Shown here: positions 1 through 5,336 of the stretch, one piece after another | Layout of the letters: every line of letters starts with the position of its first letter | How positions within the stretch are numbered: the first letter of the stretch is position 1 | DNA from: an uncultured Steroidobacteraceae bacterium | GTDB lineage: Bacteria; Pseudomonadota; Gammaproteobacteria; Steroidobacterales; Steroidobacteraceae | Direction: 5' to 3' | Length of the DNA stretch: 5,336 nucleotides | Assembly (NCBI GenBank): GCA_955652795.1 | Contig: CATPBQ010000042.1 | Span: 1-5,336, forward strand | The notes under the pieces: model-generated | What the model was told of the DNA's origin: nothing | Databases searched by the model: none | What the model saw: the letters and a program-made list of their open reading frames with translations, nothing else | Program-made: the position numbers and the translations under genes

Positions 1-254
1 CCGGCGCGCAGTGCCTCGCGCAGCGCCGTCACGTCAGACTTGGCGAGGCCCGCCACCACCGCGAGTCGCGCATCGGTCGTGGATCTCTTCTGATCCGACA
101 GGCGCGCTTCCAGGGCTTGGATGTATGTGCGGCGCACCACGCCGGCGATCTCGCCCGCGGAAATCCCATATTCAAAAGCAACACGCATGAGCGGACGCAC
201 CAACTCAGCGAACACGGTCAGCACCGCTTCCTTCTCTCGGACGGATTTGTTCAT
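1..254 (-). CDS. DUF6502-like protein, N-terminal part (3' end off window)
   Basis: The reading frame opens with ATG at 254-252 and stays open for 84 codons to the window edge, so only the N-terminus is visible. The predicted protein starts MNKSVREKEAVLTVF. It continues with an RPLMRVAFEYGIS segment (about residues 20-32), a VVRRTYIQALEARL segment (about 41-54) and a DARLAVVAGLAKSDVTALR segment (about 63-81). This spacing resembles the DUF6502 family, in which a short helical N-terminus is followed by a segment like '(S/D)R(V/L)xVLTGLxRKEV' that looks like a helix-turn-helix recognition region. That match is from memory of the family, not a search. The function is unknown, and DNA binding is only an inference. 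The gene lies downstream of dgt on the same strand, has its own promoter-like element, and shows no clear Shine-Dalgarno sequence before the ATG. A downstream in-frame ATG at residue 23 is a less likely start because it would cut into the conserved segment. Confidence 0.7.
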   Translation of the reverse strand, partial: MNKSVREKEAVLTVFAELVRPLMRVAFEYGISAGEIAGVVRRTYIQALEARLSDQKRSTTDARLAVVAGLAKSDVTALREALRA

Positions 255-273
255 CTTCGAATACTAATTCTTG

Positions 274-308
274 TGACATAACTCTAGGCACTTCAGCGAC
301 TTATGTCA
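274..308. repeat. 8-bp inverted repeat around the promoter, possible operator
   Basis: TGACATAA at 274-281 and TTATGTCA at 301-308 are perfect inverted copies separated by 19 nt. The left arm sits at the predicted transcript start and touches the -10. The right arm covers most of the -35. A third related element, TGTGTCAA at 319-326, repeats TGTCAA in the same orientation as the right arm, 17 bp further upstream. The placement is what one would expect of a repressor or autoregulator site, but the repeat is short and no known regulator consensus was recognised. Confidence 0.35.
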
Positions 309-309
309 A
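281..309 (-). promoter_or_regulatory. Putative sigma-70 promoter for the DUF6502-like gene
   Basis: On the minus strand there is a perfect -35 hexamer TTGACA (309-304), a 17-nt spacer and a -10 hexamer TAGAGT (286-281, four of six matches to TATAAT). The predicted transcript start is near 274, giving a leader of about 20 nt before the ATG at 254. The region is AT-richer than its surroundings. Another TTGACA lies 17 bp further upstream (326-321). The promoter is inferred from sequence alone. Confidence 0.55.
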
Positions 310-325
310 TTAACAGAATGTGTCA

Positions 326-344
326 AGGCGTCAGTTAAACGCCT
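326..344. repeat. Short hairpin upstream of the DUF6502-like promoter
   Basis: AGGCGT (326-331) and ACGCCT (339-344) form a perfect 6-bp stem with a 7-nt loop. No T run follows on either strand, so it is not a standard terminator. It adjoins the upstream TTGACA element and could be part of a regulatory site or mere chance. Confidence 0.3.
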
Positions 345-366
345 CATCAATGGCTCAAAGGTTAAT

Positions 367-430
367 AAAAACAGTGAGTTGGACTTGTCGGGCCCGGCCT
401 ACACTCGGCGTCGGCGGGGTCGGACAAGTC
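367..430 (-). terminator. Putative imperfect terminator hairpin after dgt
   Basis: About 40 nt beyond the dgt stop there is a long inverted repeat. GACAAGTC (423-430) pairs perfectly with GACTTGTC (382-389). Inside it, 391-395 pairs with 417-421 (including one G-U pair) and 397-399 with 413-415, broken by single mismatches, leaving a 13-nt loop. On the minus strand a run of five T (371-367) follows, but only after 10 nt. This is further than in a canonical intrinsic terminator, so it may be a weak terminator or a 3' end-protecting stem-loop. It separates the dgt operon from the next gene's promoter. Confidence 0.4.
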
Positions 431-469
431 AGCCCGGGCGGCACGGAACAGGCCGGCCGGGAACGCCGG

Positions 470-1642
470 TCAGGTGCGCTCGCCCGGGTCGAACAGTCGC
501 CGATGCTCGAGGATGGCGTAGCGATCGGTCATCCCGGCGATGTAATCAGCGACTGCGCGAGCGCGCGCGGCGGCTCCGTGCTCGGTTTCCGCGTGCCGCG
601 CCTGATCGCGGTACTCCGGCGGCATGAGACTCACGTCCTTGAAGAATGCCTCGAAGAGTTGTTGCACCACGCGCCGCGCCTTCGAGGTCATGCGCAGCAC
701 TTTGTAGTGCCGGTAGACGTGCTCGCGCAGGAACGCCTTGAGCTCCAGGTGCTCCTCGCGGCAGGAGTCGCTCAACATCGCCAGCGACTGCGCCTGCGCG
801 CGCACTTCATCGATCGAGCGCGGCTGCGCCTGGGTGAGTTGGGTCTGCGTGGTGCGGATGAAGTCGACCACGATGTAGTTGATCATGCGCCGGATTGTCT
901 CGTGCACCAGGCGACGCTCGCCAAGATCGGGGTACAGAGCCACCACGGCGTCGTACTGCCGCCGGAACATGCGCACCTCGCGCAACGCGGACAGGTCCAG
1001 CAGCTGCGCGCGGATGCCATCATCCACGTCGTGATTGTTGTAGGCGATTTCGTCGGCGAGATTGGCGATCTGCGCCTCGAGCCCGGGCTGGCGGCGCCGG
1101 ATGAAGCGCTCGCCGAGTTCCCCGAGCTCGCGCGCGTGCCGCAACGAGCAGTGCTTGAGGATGCCTTCGCGGCACTCGAAGGTGAGGTTGAGCCCGCGGA
1201 ACTGCGCGTACCGCTCCTCGAGCTCGTCCACGACCCGCAATGACTGCAGGTTGTGCTCGAAACCGCCGTACTCGCGCATGCACTCGTTGAGCGCGTCCTG
1301 GCCGGCATGCCCGAAGGGGGTGTGGCCGAGGTCGTGGGCCAGACAGATCGCTTCCGTCAGCGCCTCGTTAAGGCGCAGCGCCAGCGCGACCGAGCGGGCG
1401 ATCTGCGCCACCTCGATCGAATGTGTCACGCGCGTGCGGTACAGATCCCCCTCGTGATTGACGAACACCTGGGTCTTGTAGACCAGCCGGCGAAACGCGT
1501 TCGAATGGATGATGCGGTCGCGGTCGCGCTGAAACTCGCCGCGAAACTGCGGCGGGCTTTCGGGGTAGCGCCGGCCGCGGGACTGCCCGTCATGCGCCGC
1601 GTAGGGTGCCAGCGATTCACTTGTGGCGGGGACGTCGTTCAC
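470..1642 (-). CDS. dgt: dGTPase-like HD-domain dNTP triphosphohydrolase (type 2)
   Basis: This encodes 390 residues, a usual length for the type 2 deoxyguanosinetriphosphate triphosphohydrolase-like subfamily. Family members hydrolyse a dNTP to deoxynucleoside and triphosphate in the cytoplasm. Substrate preference in type 2 members is often broader than dGTP and cannot be read from the sequence. The HD metal site is intact: H74 (RVTHS), H103-D104 (LAHDLGHTPFGH) and D197 (LADEIAY). H107, H112 and H130 (FEHN) are conserved neighbours of the active site. The N-terminal RDRIIHSNAFRRL segment (about 41-53) is the typical family opening. The start is GTG at 1642-1640. GGGTGA at 1654-1649 lies 6 nt before it and overlaps the aroB stop codon, which suggests translational coupling. 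The gene ends with a TGA at 472-470, followed by a hairpin. A dGTPase-like gene after aroB is known in several proteobacterial lineages. Nothing looks truncated or missing. Confidence 0.92.
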   Translation of the reverse strand: MNDVPATSESLAPYAAHDGQSRGRRYPESPPQFRGEFQRDRDRIIHSNAFRRLVYKTQVFVNHEGDLYRTRVTHSIEVAQIARSVALALRLNEALTEAICLAHDLGHTPFGHAGQDALNECMREYGGFEHNLQSLRVVDELEERYAQFRGLNLTFECREGILKHCSLRHARELGELGERFIRRRQPGLEAQIANLADEIAYNNHDVDDGIRAQLLDLSALREVRMFRRQYDAVVALYPDLGERRLVHETIRRMINYIVVDFIRTTQTQLTQAQPRSIDEVRAQAQSLAMLSDSCREEHLELKAFLREHVYRHYKVLRMTSKARRVVQQLFEAFFKDVSLMPPEYRDQARHAETEHGAAARARAVADYIAGMTDRYAILEHRRLFDPGERT

Positions 1643-1648
1643 TTGCGC

Positions 1649-1654
1649 TCACCC
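1649..1654 (-). promoter_or_regulatory. Ribosome binding site of dgt overlapping the aroB stop
   Basis: The minus-strand sequence GGGTGA includes the aroB stop TGA and lies 6 nt upstream of the dgt GTG codon. GGTGA can pair with the 16S rRNA 3' end. The position supports the GTG at 1642 as the true start and suggests that dgt translation is coupled to aroB. Confidence 0.5.
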
Positions 1655-2725
1655 GCAGTGCGCGGCGAGCGTGCGCGCGAGCGCGGGCGCCGGGTAGTCC
1701 GCCGCCAGGAAGGCGTCCCCGATGCCGCGCAGCAGCACCAGGCGCAGCCGACCGCCCAACACCTTCTTGTCTGCGCGCATGTGCTCGAGCATGGCGGCCG
1801 GCGTTACCGAGGCGATCCGCGTGGGGAGGCCGGCCCGCTCCACCAGCCGCCGCACCCGGACGGCCTCATCGCCGCTCATGAGCCCGCATTCGCGCGACAT
1901 GGCAGCCGCCATCGACAGGCCCGCGCCGACGGCCTCGCCATGCAGCCACTCCTTATAAGCGGTGGCGGATTCCACCGCGTGCCCGAAGGTATGCCCGAGA
2001 TTCAGCAGCGCGCGCTCGCCCGCCTCGCGCTCGTCGCGGCCGACGATCGCCGCCTTGATCTCGCAGCAGCGGCGGATGACGTGCGCGAGCGCCGCGGGCG
2101 CGCCGGCGAGCAGCTCATCGAGGTGCGCCTCGAGCCAGCCGAACAGGGCCGCGTCGCAGATGAGTCCGTACTTGATCACCTCGGCCAGTCCCGCGCGCAG
2201 CTCGCGCGCCGGCAGCGTCGCGAGCGTGCGCGTGTCCGTGACCACGAGCGCAGGCTGGTGAAAGGCCCCGATCAGGTTCTTGCCGCCGGGATGATTGACA
2301 CCGGTCTTGCCGCCGACCGCCGAGTCCACCTGCGCCAGCAGTGTCGTGGGCACCTGCGCGAACGCCACGCCGCGCTGGTAGCAGGCCGCGGCAAACCCGG
2401 TGAGGTCGCCGACCACCCCGCCCCCCAGGGCGATGAGGGCGCAGTCGCGCCCGAAGCGGTTGGCGACGAGCACGTCGAGTACGCGCGCGGCGGTGGCGAG
2501 TGTCTTGTGCGCCTCGCCGTCCGGGAGAATGACTTCGACGATACGGCGCGGGCCCAGGCTCGCGGTGAGCGCCTGGAGGTACAGCGGCGCGACGGTGGTG
2601 TTGCTGACGACGAGCACCTCGTGCGCCGGCAGCTGCTGCCGGAAGATGTCCGGCCGGCCGATCAACCCTGCATCGATCAGGATCGGGTAGCTGCGGGTTC
2701 CGAGTTCGACGTTCAGAGTGTCCAC
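1649..2725 (-). CDS. aroB: 3-dehydroquinate synthase
   Basis: AroB converts 3-deoxy-D-arabino-heptulosonate 7-phosphate to 3-dehydroquinate, the second step of the shikimate pathway, in the cytoplasm with NAD and a divalent metal. The 358 residues match the normal family length. Visible motifs are the Asp-Gly-Glu segment DGEAHK (69-74), the NAD-binding glycine run GGGVVGDLTGF (101-111), PTTLLAQVDSAVGGKTGVN (126-144) and GGKN (147-150). The metal ligands are E182 (GLAEVIKYG), H245 (LNLGHTFGH) and H262 (LHGEAVGAG). All key residues appear intact. The start is GTG at 2725-2723, because translation from there gives MDTLNVELGTRSYPI, the expected family N-terminus. A nearby ATG (2751-2749) is out of frame. 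No strong Shine-Dalgarno sequence is visible. The gene lies 66 nt after aroK and 6 nt before dgt. Co-location with aroK places two shikimate-pathway enzymes in one transcript. Confidence 0.97.
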   Translation of the reverse strand: MDTLNVELGTRSYPILIDAGLIGRPDIFRQQLPAHEVLVVSNTTVAPLYLQALTASLGPRRIVEVILPDGEAHKTLATAARVLDVLVANRFGRDCALIALGGGVVGDLTGFAAACYQRGVAFAQVPTTLLAQVDSAVGGKTGVNHPGGKNLIGAFHQPALVVTDTRTLATLPARELRAGLAEVIKYGLICDAALFGWLEAHLDELLAGAPAALAHVIRRCCEIKAAIVGRDEREAGERALLNLGHTFGHAVESATAYKEWLHGEAVGAGLSMAAAMSRECGLMSGDEAVRVRRLVERAGLPTRIASVTPAAMLEHMRADKKVLGGRLRLVLLRGIGDAFLAADYPAPALARTLAAHCG

Positions 2726-2756
2726 GTGCGCAGGCGGCGCCGAAAAGCCATCACGC

Positions 2757-2762
2757 AGTATA
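2757..2762 (-). promoter_or_regulatory. Isolated -10-like hexamer upstream of aroB
   Basis: The minus-strand TATACT (2762-2757) matches the sigma-70 -10 consensus at five of six positions and stands out in very GC-rich sequence 31 nt before the aroB start. No acceptable -35 lies 17 nt upstream (CGCCGG there) and there is no TGn extension. It may be chance or a weak internal promoter. Confidence 0.2.
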
Positions 2763-2775
2763 CGTGAGGCCTTCA

Positions 2776-2787
2776 GCCGCCGGCGGC
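2776..2787. repeat. Perfect 12-bp GC palindrome between aroK and aroB
   Basis: GCCGCCGGCGGC at 2776-2787 is a perfect palindrome shortly after the aroK stop. It has no loop and no following T run, so it is not a convincing terminator. In GC-rich DNA such palindromes arise easily by chance. Confidence 0.3.
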
Positions 2788-2791
2788 GCGC

Positions 2792-3325
2792 CTAGGGTGC
2801 ACCGCGCGCCGCGGCGAGTTCGCGCAGGATCTGCTCGGCGACACTGTGCACGCGCCGGCCGTCGGTCGACACGGTGATATCGGCGATCTCACCGTACAGC
2901 GGCGCGCGTGCGTCCATGAGTTGTCCCAGGCGCGCGGTGGTGTCGGCGTCGTCGGAGAGCAGCGGGCGGTTTCTGCCATGGCGCACCCGGTGCGCCTGCT
3001 GCGCCACCGAGGTCTGCAGGTACACGACGCAGCCGCGCTCGGCGAGGTGGCGGCGGTTCTCCGGCAGCAGCACCGCGCCGCCTCCGGTGGCCAGCACGAT
3101 GCGCGGAAGCAGCGTGAGCGCCTCGATCGCCTCGCGCTCGCGCTGCCGGAAGCCGGCTTCGCCTTCCTTCTCGAAGATGAACGGGATGTCGACCCCGGTG
3201 CGTCGCTCGATCTCCGCGTCGCTGTCGTGGAAGGGCACTCTCAGAGCGCGTGACAGCTGGCGGCCCACGGCCGTCTTGCCCGAGCCCATCGGGCCGATGA
3301 GGAATACGCTGGTCTTGCCGAGCAT
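2792..3325 (-). CDS. aroK: Shikimate kinase
   Basis: AroK transfers phosphate from ATP to shikimate, giving shikimate 3-phosphate, in the cytoplasm. The 177 residues are typical of the family. The Walker A P-loop is GPMGSGKT (11-18). The shikimate-binding DSD is at 34-36, with R60 (FRQRE) and the GGG segment (81-83, ATGGGAV). The mobile lid carries GRNRPLL (117-123) with R120, and a later R140 (DARAPLY) fits the nucleotide/substrate arginine of the family. The ATG at 3325-3323 is chosen because it places the P-loop at the usual distance from the N-terminus (MLGKTSVFLIGPMGSGKT). The frame stays open further upstream to a TTG at 3376, but that extension would run through a GC hairpin and adds a segment atypical of the family. 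The stop is TAG at 2794-2792. The upstream Shine-Dalgarno sequence is weak. The gene follows pilQ by 76 nt and precedes aroB by 66 nt, the standard pilQ-aroK-aroB order. Confidence 0.96.
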   Translation of the reverse strand: MLGKTSVFLIGPMGSGKTAVGRQLSRALRVPFHDSDAEIERRTGVDIPFIFEKEGEAGFRQREREAIEALTLLPRIVLATGGGAVLLPENRRHLAERGCVVYLQTSVAQQAHRVRHGRNRPLLSDDADTTARLGQLMDARAPLYGEIADITVSTDGRRVHSVAEQILRELAAARGAP

Positions 3326-3344
3326 GCGACTCGACAGGATACAC

Positions 3345-3374
3345 AAAACGCCGCGGCCGCCCGCAGGCGGCCGC
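3345..3374 (-). terminator. GC-rich hairpin with T run between pilQ and aroK
   Basis: GCGGCCGCC (3353-3361) and GGCGGCCGC (3366-3374) form a perfect 9-bp G/C-only stem with a 4-nt loop. On the minus strand it is followed, after 4 nt, by TTTT (3348-3345). It starts 27 nt after the pilQ stop codon and ends 19 nt before the aroK ATG. The form is that of an intrinsic terminator with a short T run, so partial termination, giving less aroKB than pilQ transcript, is plausible. It could instead protect the pilQ mRNA 3' end. Confidence 0.55.
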
Positions 3375-3401
3375 AATCTTCAGCGCAGGACCGTCGGCGC
3401 G

Positions 3402-5336
3402 TCAGTTGTAGACGTTCACGCCCTCGCGCACGATCTTCGGGGTAATGAAGATCATGAGCTCGTCCTTGTTGTCCTTGTGTGAGGTGCTCTTGAACAGGTG
3501 GCCGAGGAACGGGATATCGCCGAGGTACGGCACCTTGGTGTCGTCCTCGCGCTGCGTGGTCGACAGGATGCCGCCGAGCACCACGGTCTGCCCGTCGTTC
3601 ACCAGCACCTGGGTGGCGATCTCGCGCGTGTCGATCGAGGGCACATTCACCCCGCCCGAAGCCACCACCACGGTGCCGACGCTGTCGTCCTTGACGTCGA
3701 GGTCGAGGATGATGCGGTTGTCGGGCGTGATCTGCGGCTTGACCTTGAGGGACAGCACCGCCTTCTTGAACTGAATGGTGGTCGCGCCACTCGAGGCGGA
3801 TTGCTGGTACGGGATTTCCACGCCCTGCTCGATGGTCGCCTCCTTCTGGTTGGCGGTGATGACGCGCGGCGAGGAGATGATGTTCGCCTGGGTCTCCGCC
3901 TGCGCGGCCGACAGCTCGAGGTCGACGATGAAATTGTTGCCGAGGATGCCGAGGGCGAACGTGCCGGCGGGGTTCGTGACCGGCAGGTTGACGTTATAGC
4001 GATTCGAGGCGTTGGTGCCGGTCGGCACCGAGACCGGGAACACCGAGCCGCCGCCATTCCGGTTGCTGATGGCCGAGCCGATCGCCAGGTCGGTACCGGC
4101 AGCCGTGCCGGTCGTGGTCACGAGCCCGGAGTTGCCGTTCTTCTGGTTGTTGGTAAAGCCAAAGCGCGCGCCGAGGTCACGCGTGAAGTCGTTGTTGACG
4201 ATGACGATGCGCGCCTCGATGAGCACCTGGCGAACCGGGATGTCGAGCGTCGCCACCAGGCGGCGCACGTCCGCGAGCCGGTCGGCGGTGTCCTGCAGCA
4301 GCAGGGTGTTGGTGCGCTCGTCGACCGCCACGCTGCCGCGCGTGGACAGCAGCGAATTGGTCTGCGTCTTGATGAGCGCCGCCATGTCCTGGGCCTTGGC
4401 GTAGTTCACCTGCAGGTACTCGGAGCGCAGCGGCGCGAGCTCCTGCACGTCCTTCCTCGCGGCCAGCTCGGCCTTCTCGCGGGAAGCGAGCTCGGCCTGC
4501 GGCGCCACGATGATGACGTTGTCCTGGCGGCGCTTATCGAGCCCCTTGGTGCGCAGCACGATATCGAGCGCCTGGTCCCACGGCACATTCTGCAGCCGCA
4601 GGGTGACATTGCCGGTCACCGAGTCGCTGACCACGATGTTCTGGCCGCTGGCATCCGCCAGCAGCTGCAGCACCGCGCGCGTCTCGATGTCCTGGAAGTT
4701 CAGCGTGAGGCGCTCGCCGGTGTACACCGGGCGCTCCTCCTGGGCGTTGGCGGCCTTGCGGCGCGGCGCCACCTCGACCACGTACTGGTCGTCGGACTGG
4801 TAGGCGAGCTGCTCGTAGTCCCCGCTCGCGGTGATCGCGATGCGCGAGCCATTGCCCACCCGGGTCACGTCAAAGCCGCTGACCGGCGTGCCGTAGTCGG
4901 TCGCGTCGTAGCGGCGCATGAGGTTGGCCGGCACGGCCGCGTCGCTGAAATCGACGACCACCTGGTTGCCGACCTGGTGCAGGTTGACGTGGATATGCGG
5001 ATCGGAGAGCTTGACGATCACGCGCCCGGCGCCGTCGGTGCCGCGCCGGAAGTCGATGGAGCGCAGCTCGCGCACGCCGCCGCCGCCGCTGGCGGCCACG
5101 GCACCGGAGGGGGCGGCGCCCGCGCTGACGCGCGCAGCGCTGCCGCCGAGCATGACGATGATGTTGTTGCCGTCGACCCGCGCGTCATACGGCACGAGCT
5201 TGTCGAGGTTCAGCACCAGGCGCGTGCGGTCCTTGGTCTCGGCGGCGAGTATGGTGTCGAGGCCGGAGGCGTGCACGTCGATGCGGCGCGAGGGCAGCGC
5301 CAGCGTGGTGTTCGGCAGGTCAAAGGAAATGCGCGC
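3402..5336 (-). CDS. pilQ: Type IV pilus secretin PilQ (N-terminus off window)
   Basis: PilQ forms the outer-membrane ring through which the type IV pilus fibre is extended and retracted. The frame is open to the window edge, giving 644 residues with the signal peptide and the start of AMIN domain 1 missing. A GTG at 5276 is only an internal valine codon, because the residues before it (ISFDLPNTTLALPSRRID) continue the AMIN fold. With visible residue 1 at 5336: rest of AMIN 1 about 1-65; Ser/Ala/Gly-rich linker 65-87; AMIN 2 about 88-190, for peptidoglycan association; secretin N0/STN about 206-280 (LNFQDIETRAVLQLLADASG); a charged linker with AELASREKAELAARK; N1 about 304-370 (VDERTNTLLLQDT); secretin core about 465-636. 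The core contains ANIISSPRV and the signature VPYLGDIPFLGHLF (602-615). The protein ends ITPKIVREGVNVYN, with a stop TGA at 3404-3402. No frameshift is seen. The missing upstream genes are probably pilMNOP. Confidence 0.96.
   Translation of the reverse strand, partial: ARISFDLPNTTLALPSRRIDVHASGLDTILAAETKDRTRLVLNLDKLVPYDARVDGNNIIVMLGGSAARVSAGAAPSGAVAASGGGGVRELRSIDFRRGTDGAGRVIVKLSDPHIHVNLHQVGNQVVVDFSDAAVPANLMRRYDATDYGTPVSGFDVTRVGNGSRIAITASGDYEQLAYQSDDQYVVEVAPRRKAANAQEERPVYTGERLTLNFQDIETRAVLQLLADASGQNIVVSDSVTGNVTLRLQNVPWDQALDIVLRTKGLDKRRQDNVIIVAPQAELASREKAELAARKDVQELAPLRSEYLQVNYAKAQDMAALIKTQTNSLLSTRGSVAVDERTNTLLLQDTADRLADVRRLVATLDIPVRQVLIEARIVIVNNDFTRDLGARFGFTNNQKNGNSGLVTTTGTAAGTDLAIGSAISNRNGGGSVFPVSVPTGTNASNRYNVNLPVTNPAGTFALGILGNNFIVDLELSAAQAETQANIISSPRVITANQKEATIEQGVEIPYQQSASSGATTIQFKKAVLSLKVKPQITPDNRIILDLDVKDDSVGTVVVASGGVNVPSIDTREIATQVLVNDGQTVVLGGILSTTQREDDTKVPYLGDIPFLGHLFKSTSHKDNKDELMIFITPKIVREGVNVYN

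Noticed and set aside
320..1243. Open plus-strand frame of 307 codons antisense to dgt
   Set aside because: It covers most of dgt on the opposite strand and its product resembles no family. It is a shadow of the dgt codon pattern.
470..1642. dGTPase-like enzyme as an anti-phage defence gene
   Set aside because: Some dNTP hydrolases do deplete nucleotides during infection. However, this one is of the housekeeping type 2 form, sits in a conserved pil-aro gene order and has no defence or mobile genes around it.
1253..2767. Open plus-strand frame of 504 codons antisense to aroB and the start of dgt
   Set aside because: It lies opposite two well-supported enzymes with intact motifs. Its product is rich in Arg, Ala and His with no recognisable domain. 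Long antisense frames are expected in GC-rich genes because third-position GC removes stop codons.
3326..3376. N-terminal extension of aroK starting at TTG 3376
   Set aside because: It would encode 17 residues across the GC hairpin and T run, and shikimate kinases normally begin close to the P-loop as with the ATG at 3325.
2846..3482. Overlapping plus-strand frames antisense to aroK and the pilQ end
   Set aside because: Both lie over clearly coding sequence, are compositionally biased and span the pilQ-aroK junction with no coherent start or domain.
3647..4057. Minus-strand Arg/Ser-rich frame inside pilQ
   Set aside because: It is the alternative frame of the secretin core, with a low-complexity product. 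The pilQ frame is continuous and carries the family signature.
5274..5276. GTG at 5276 as the start of pilQ
   Set aside because: The frame continues upstream to the window edge and encodes more AMIN-domain sequence, and no signal peptide follows this codon. It is an internal valine.
1..5336. Mobile elements, CRISPR arrays, tRNA or rRNA genes
   Set aside because: I saw no terminal inverted repeats with a transposase, no regularly spaced repeats, and no cloverleaf or conserved rRNA sequence on either strand.

Overview
The window is GC-rich, apart from an AT-richer gap at about 255-380. Every supported gene lies on the minus strand, so transcription runs from high to low coordinates. The gene order is pilQ (5' end cut off by the window edge), aroK, aroB, dgt-like, then a DUF6502-like gene cut off by the other edge. 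A type IV pilus secretin gene followed by aroK-aroB is a classic arrangement in beta- and gammaproteobacteria, where aroKB sits at the end of pilMNOPQ. A dGTPase-like gene after aroB also occurs in several of these lineages. The high GC content, GTG starts, gene order and the DUF6502-like neighbour suggest a beta- or gammaproteobacterium. I cannot name a genus.

Region by region: 3402-5336 encodes 644 residues of PilQ, from within the first AMIN domain to the natural C-terminus. A 76-nt gap follows and contains a strong GC hairpin with a short T run. 2792-3325 is shikimate kinase. After a 66-nt gap, 1649-2725 is 3-dehydroquinate synthase. Only 6 nt separate its stop from 470-1642, a type 2 dGTPase-like HD hydrolase, and the likely ribosome site of that gene overlaps the aroB stop codon. 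The 215-nt gap 255-469 holds a long imperfect hairpin after dgt. It also holds a well-formed sigma-70 promoter with repeated TGACA elements, facing the last gene. 1-254 encodes the N-terminal 84 residues of a DUF6502-like protein of unknown function.

Functionally, the window joins the outer-membrane pore of the type IV pilus to two shikimate-pathway enzymes (AroB makes 3-dehydroquinate, AroK phosphorylates shikimate) and a dNTP hydrolase. The grouping looks like a conserved chromosomal operon and not a defence or mobile island. I found no tRNA, rRNA, CRISPR, insertion sequence or integrase. I do not see a previously undescribed system here. The least explained parts are the DUF6502-like gene with its repeat-bearing promoter and the terminator-like hairpin inside the pilQ-aroK gap.
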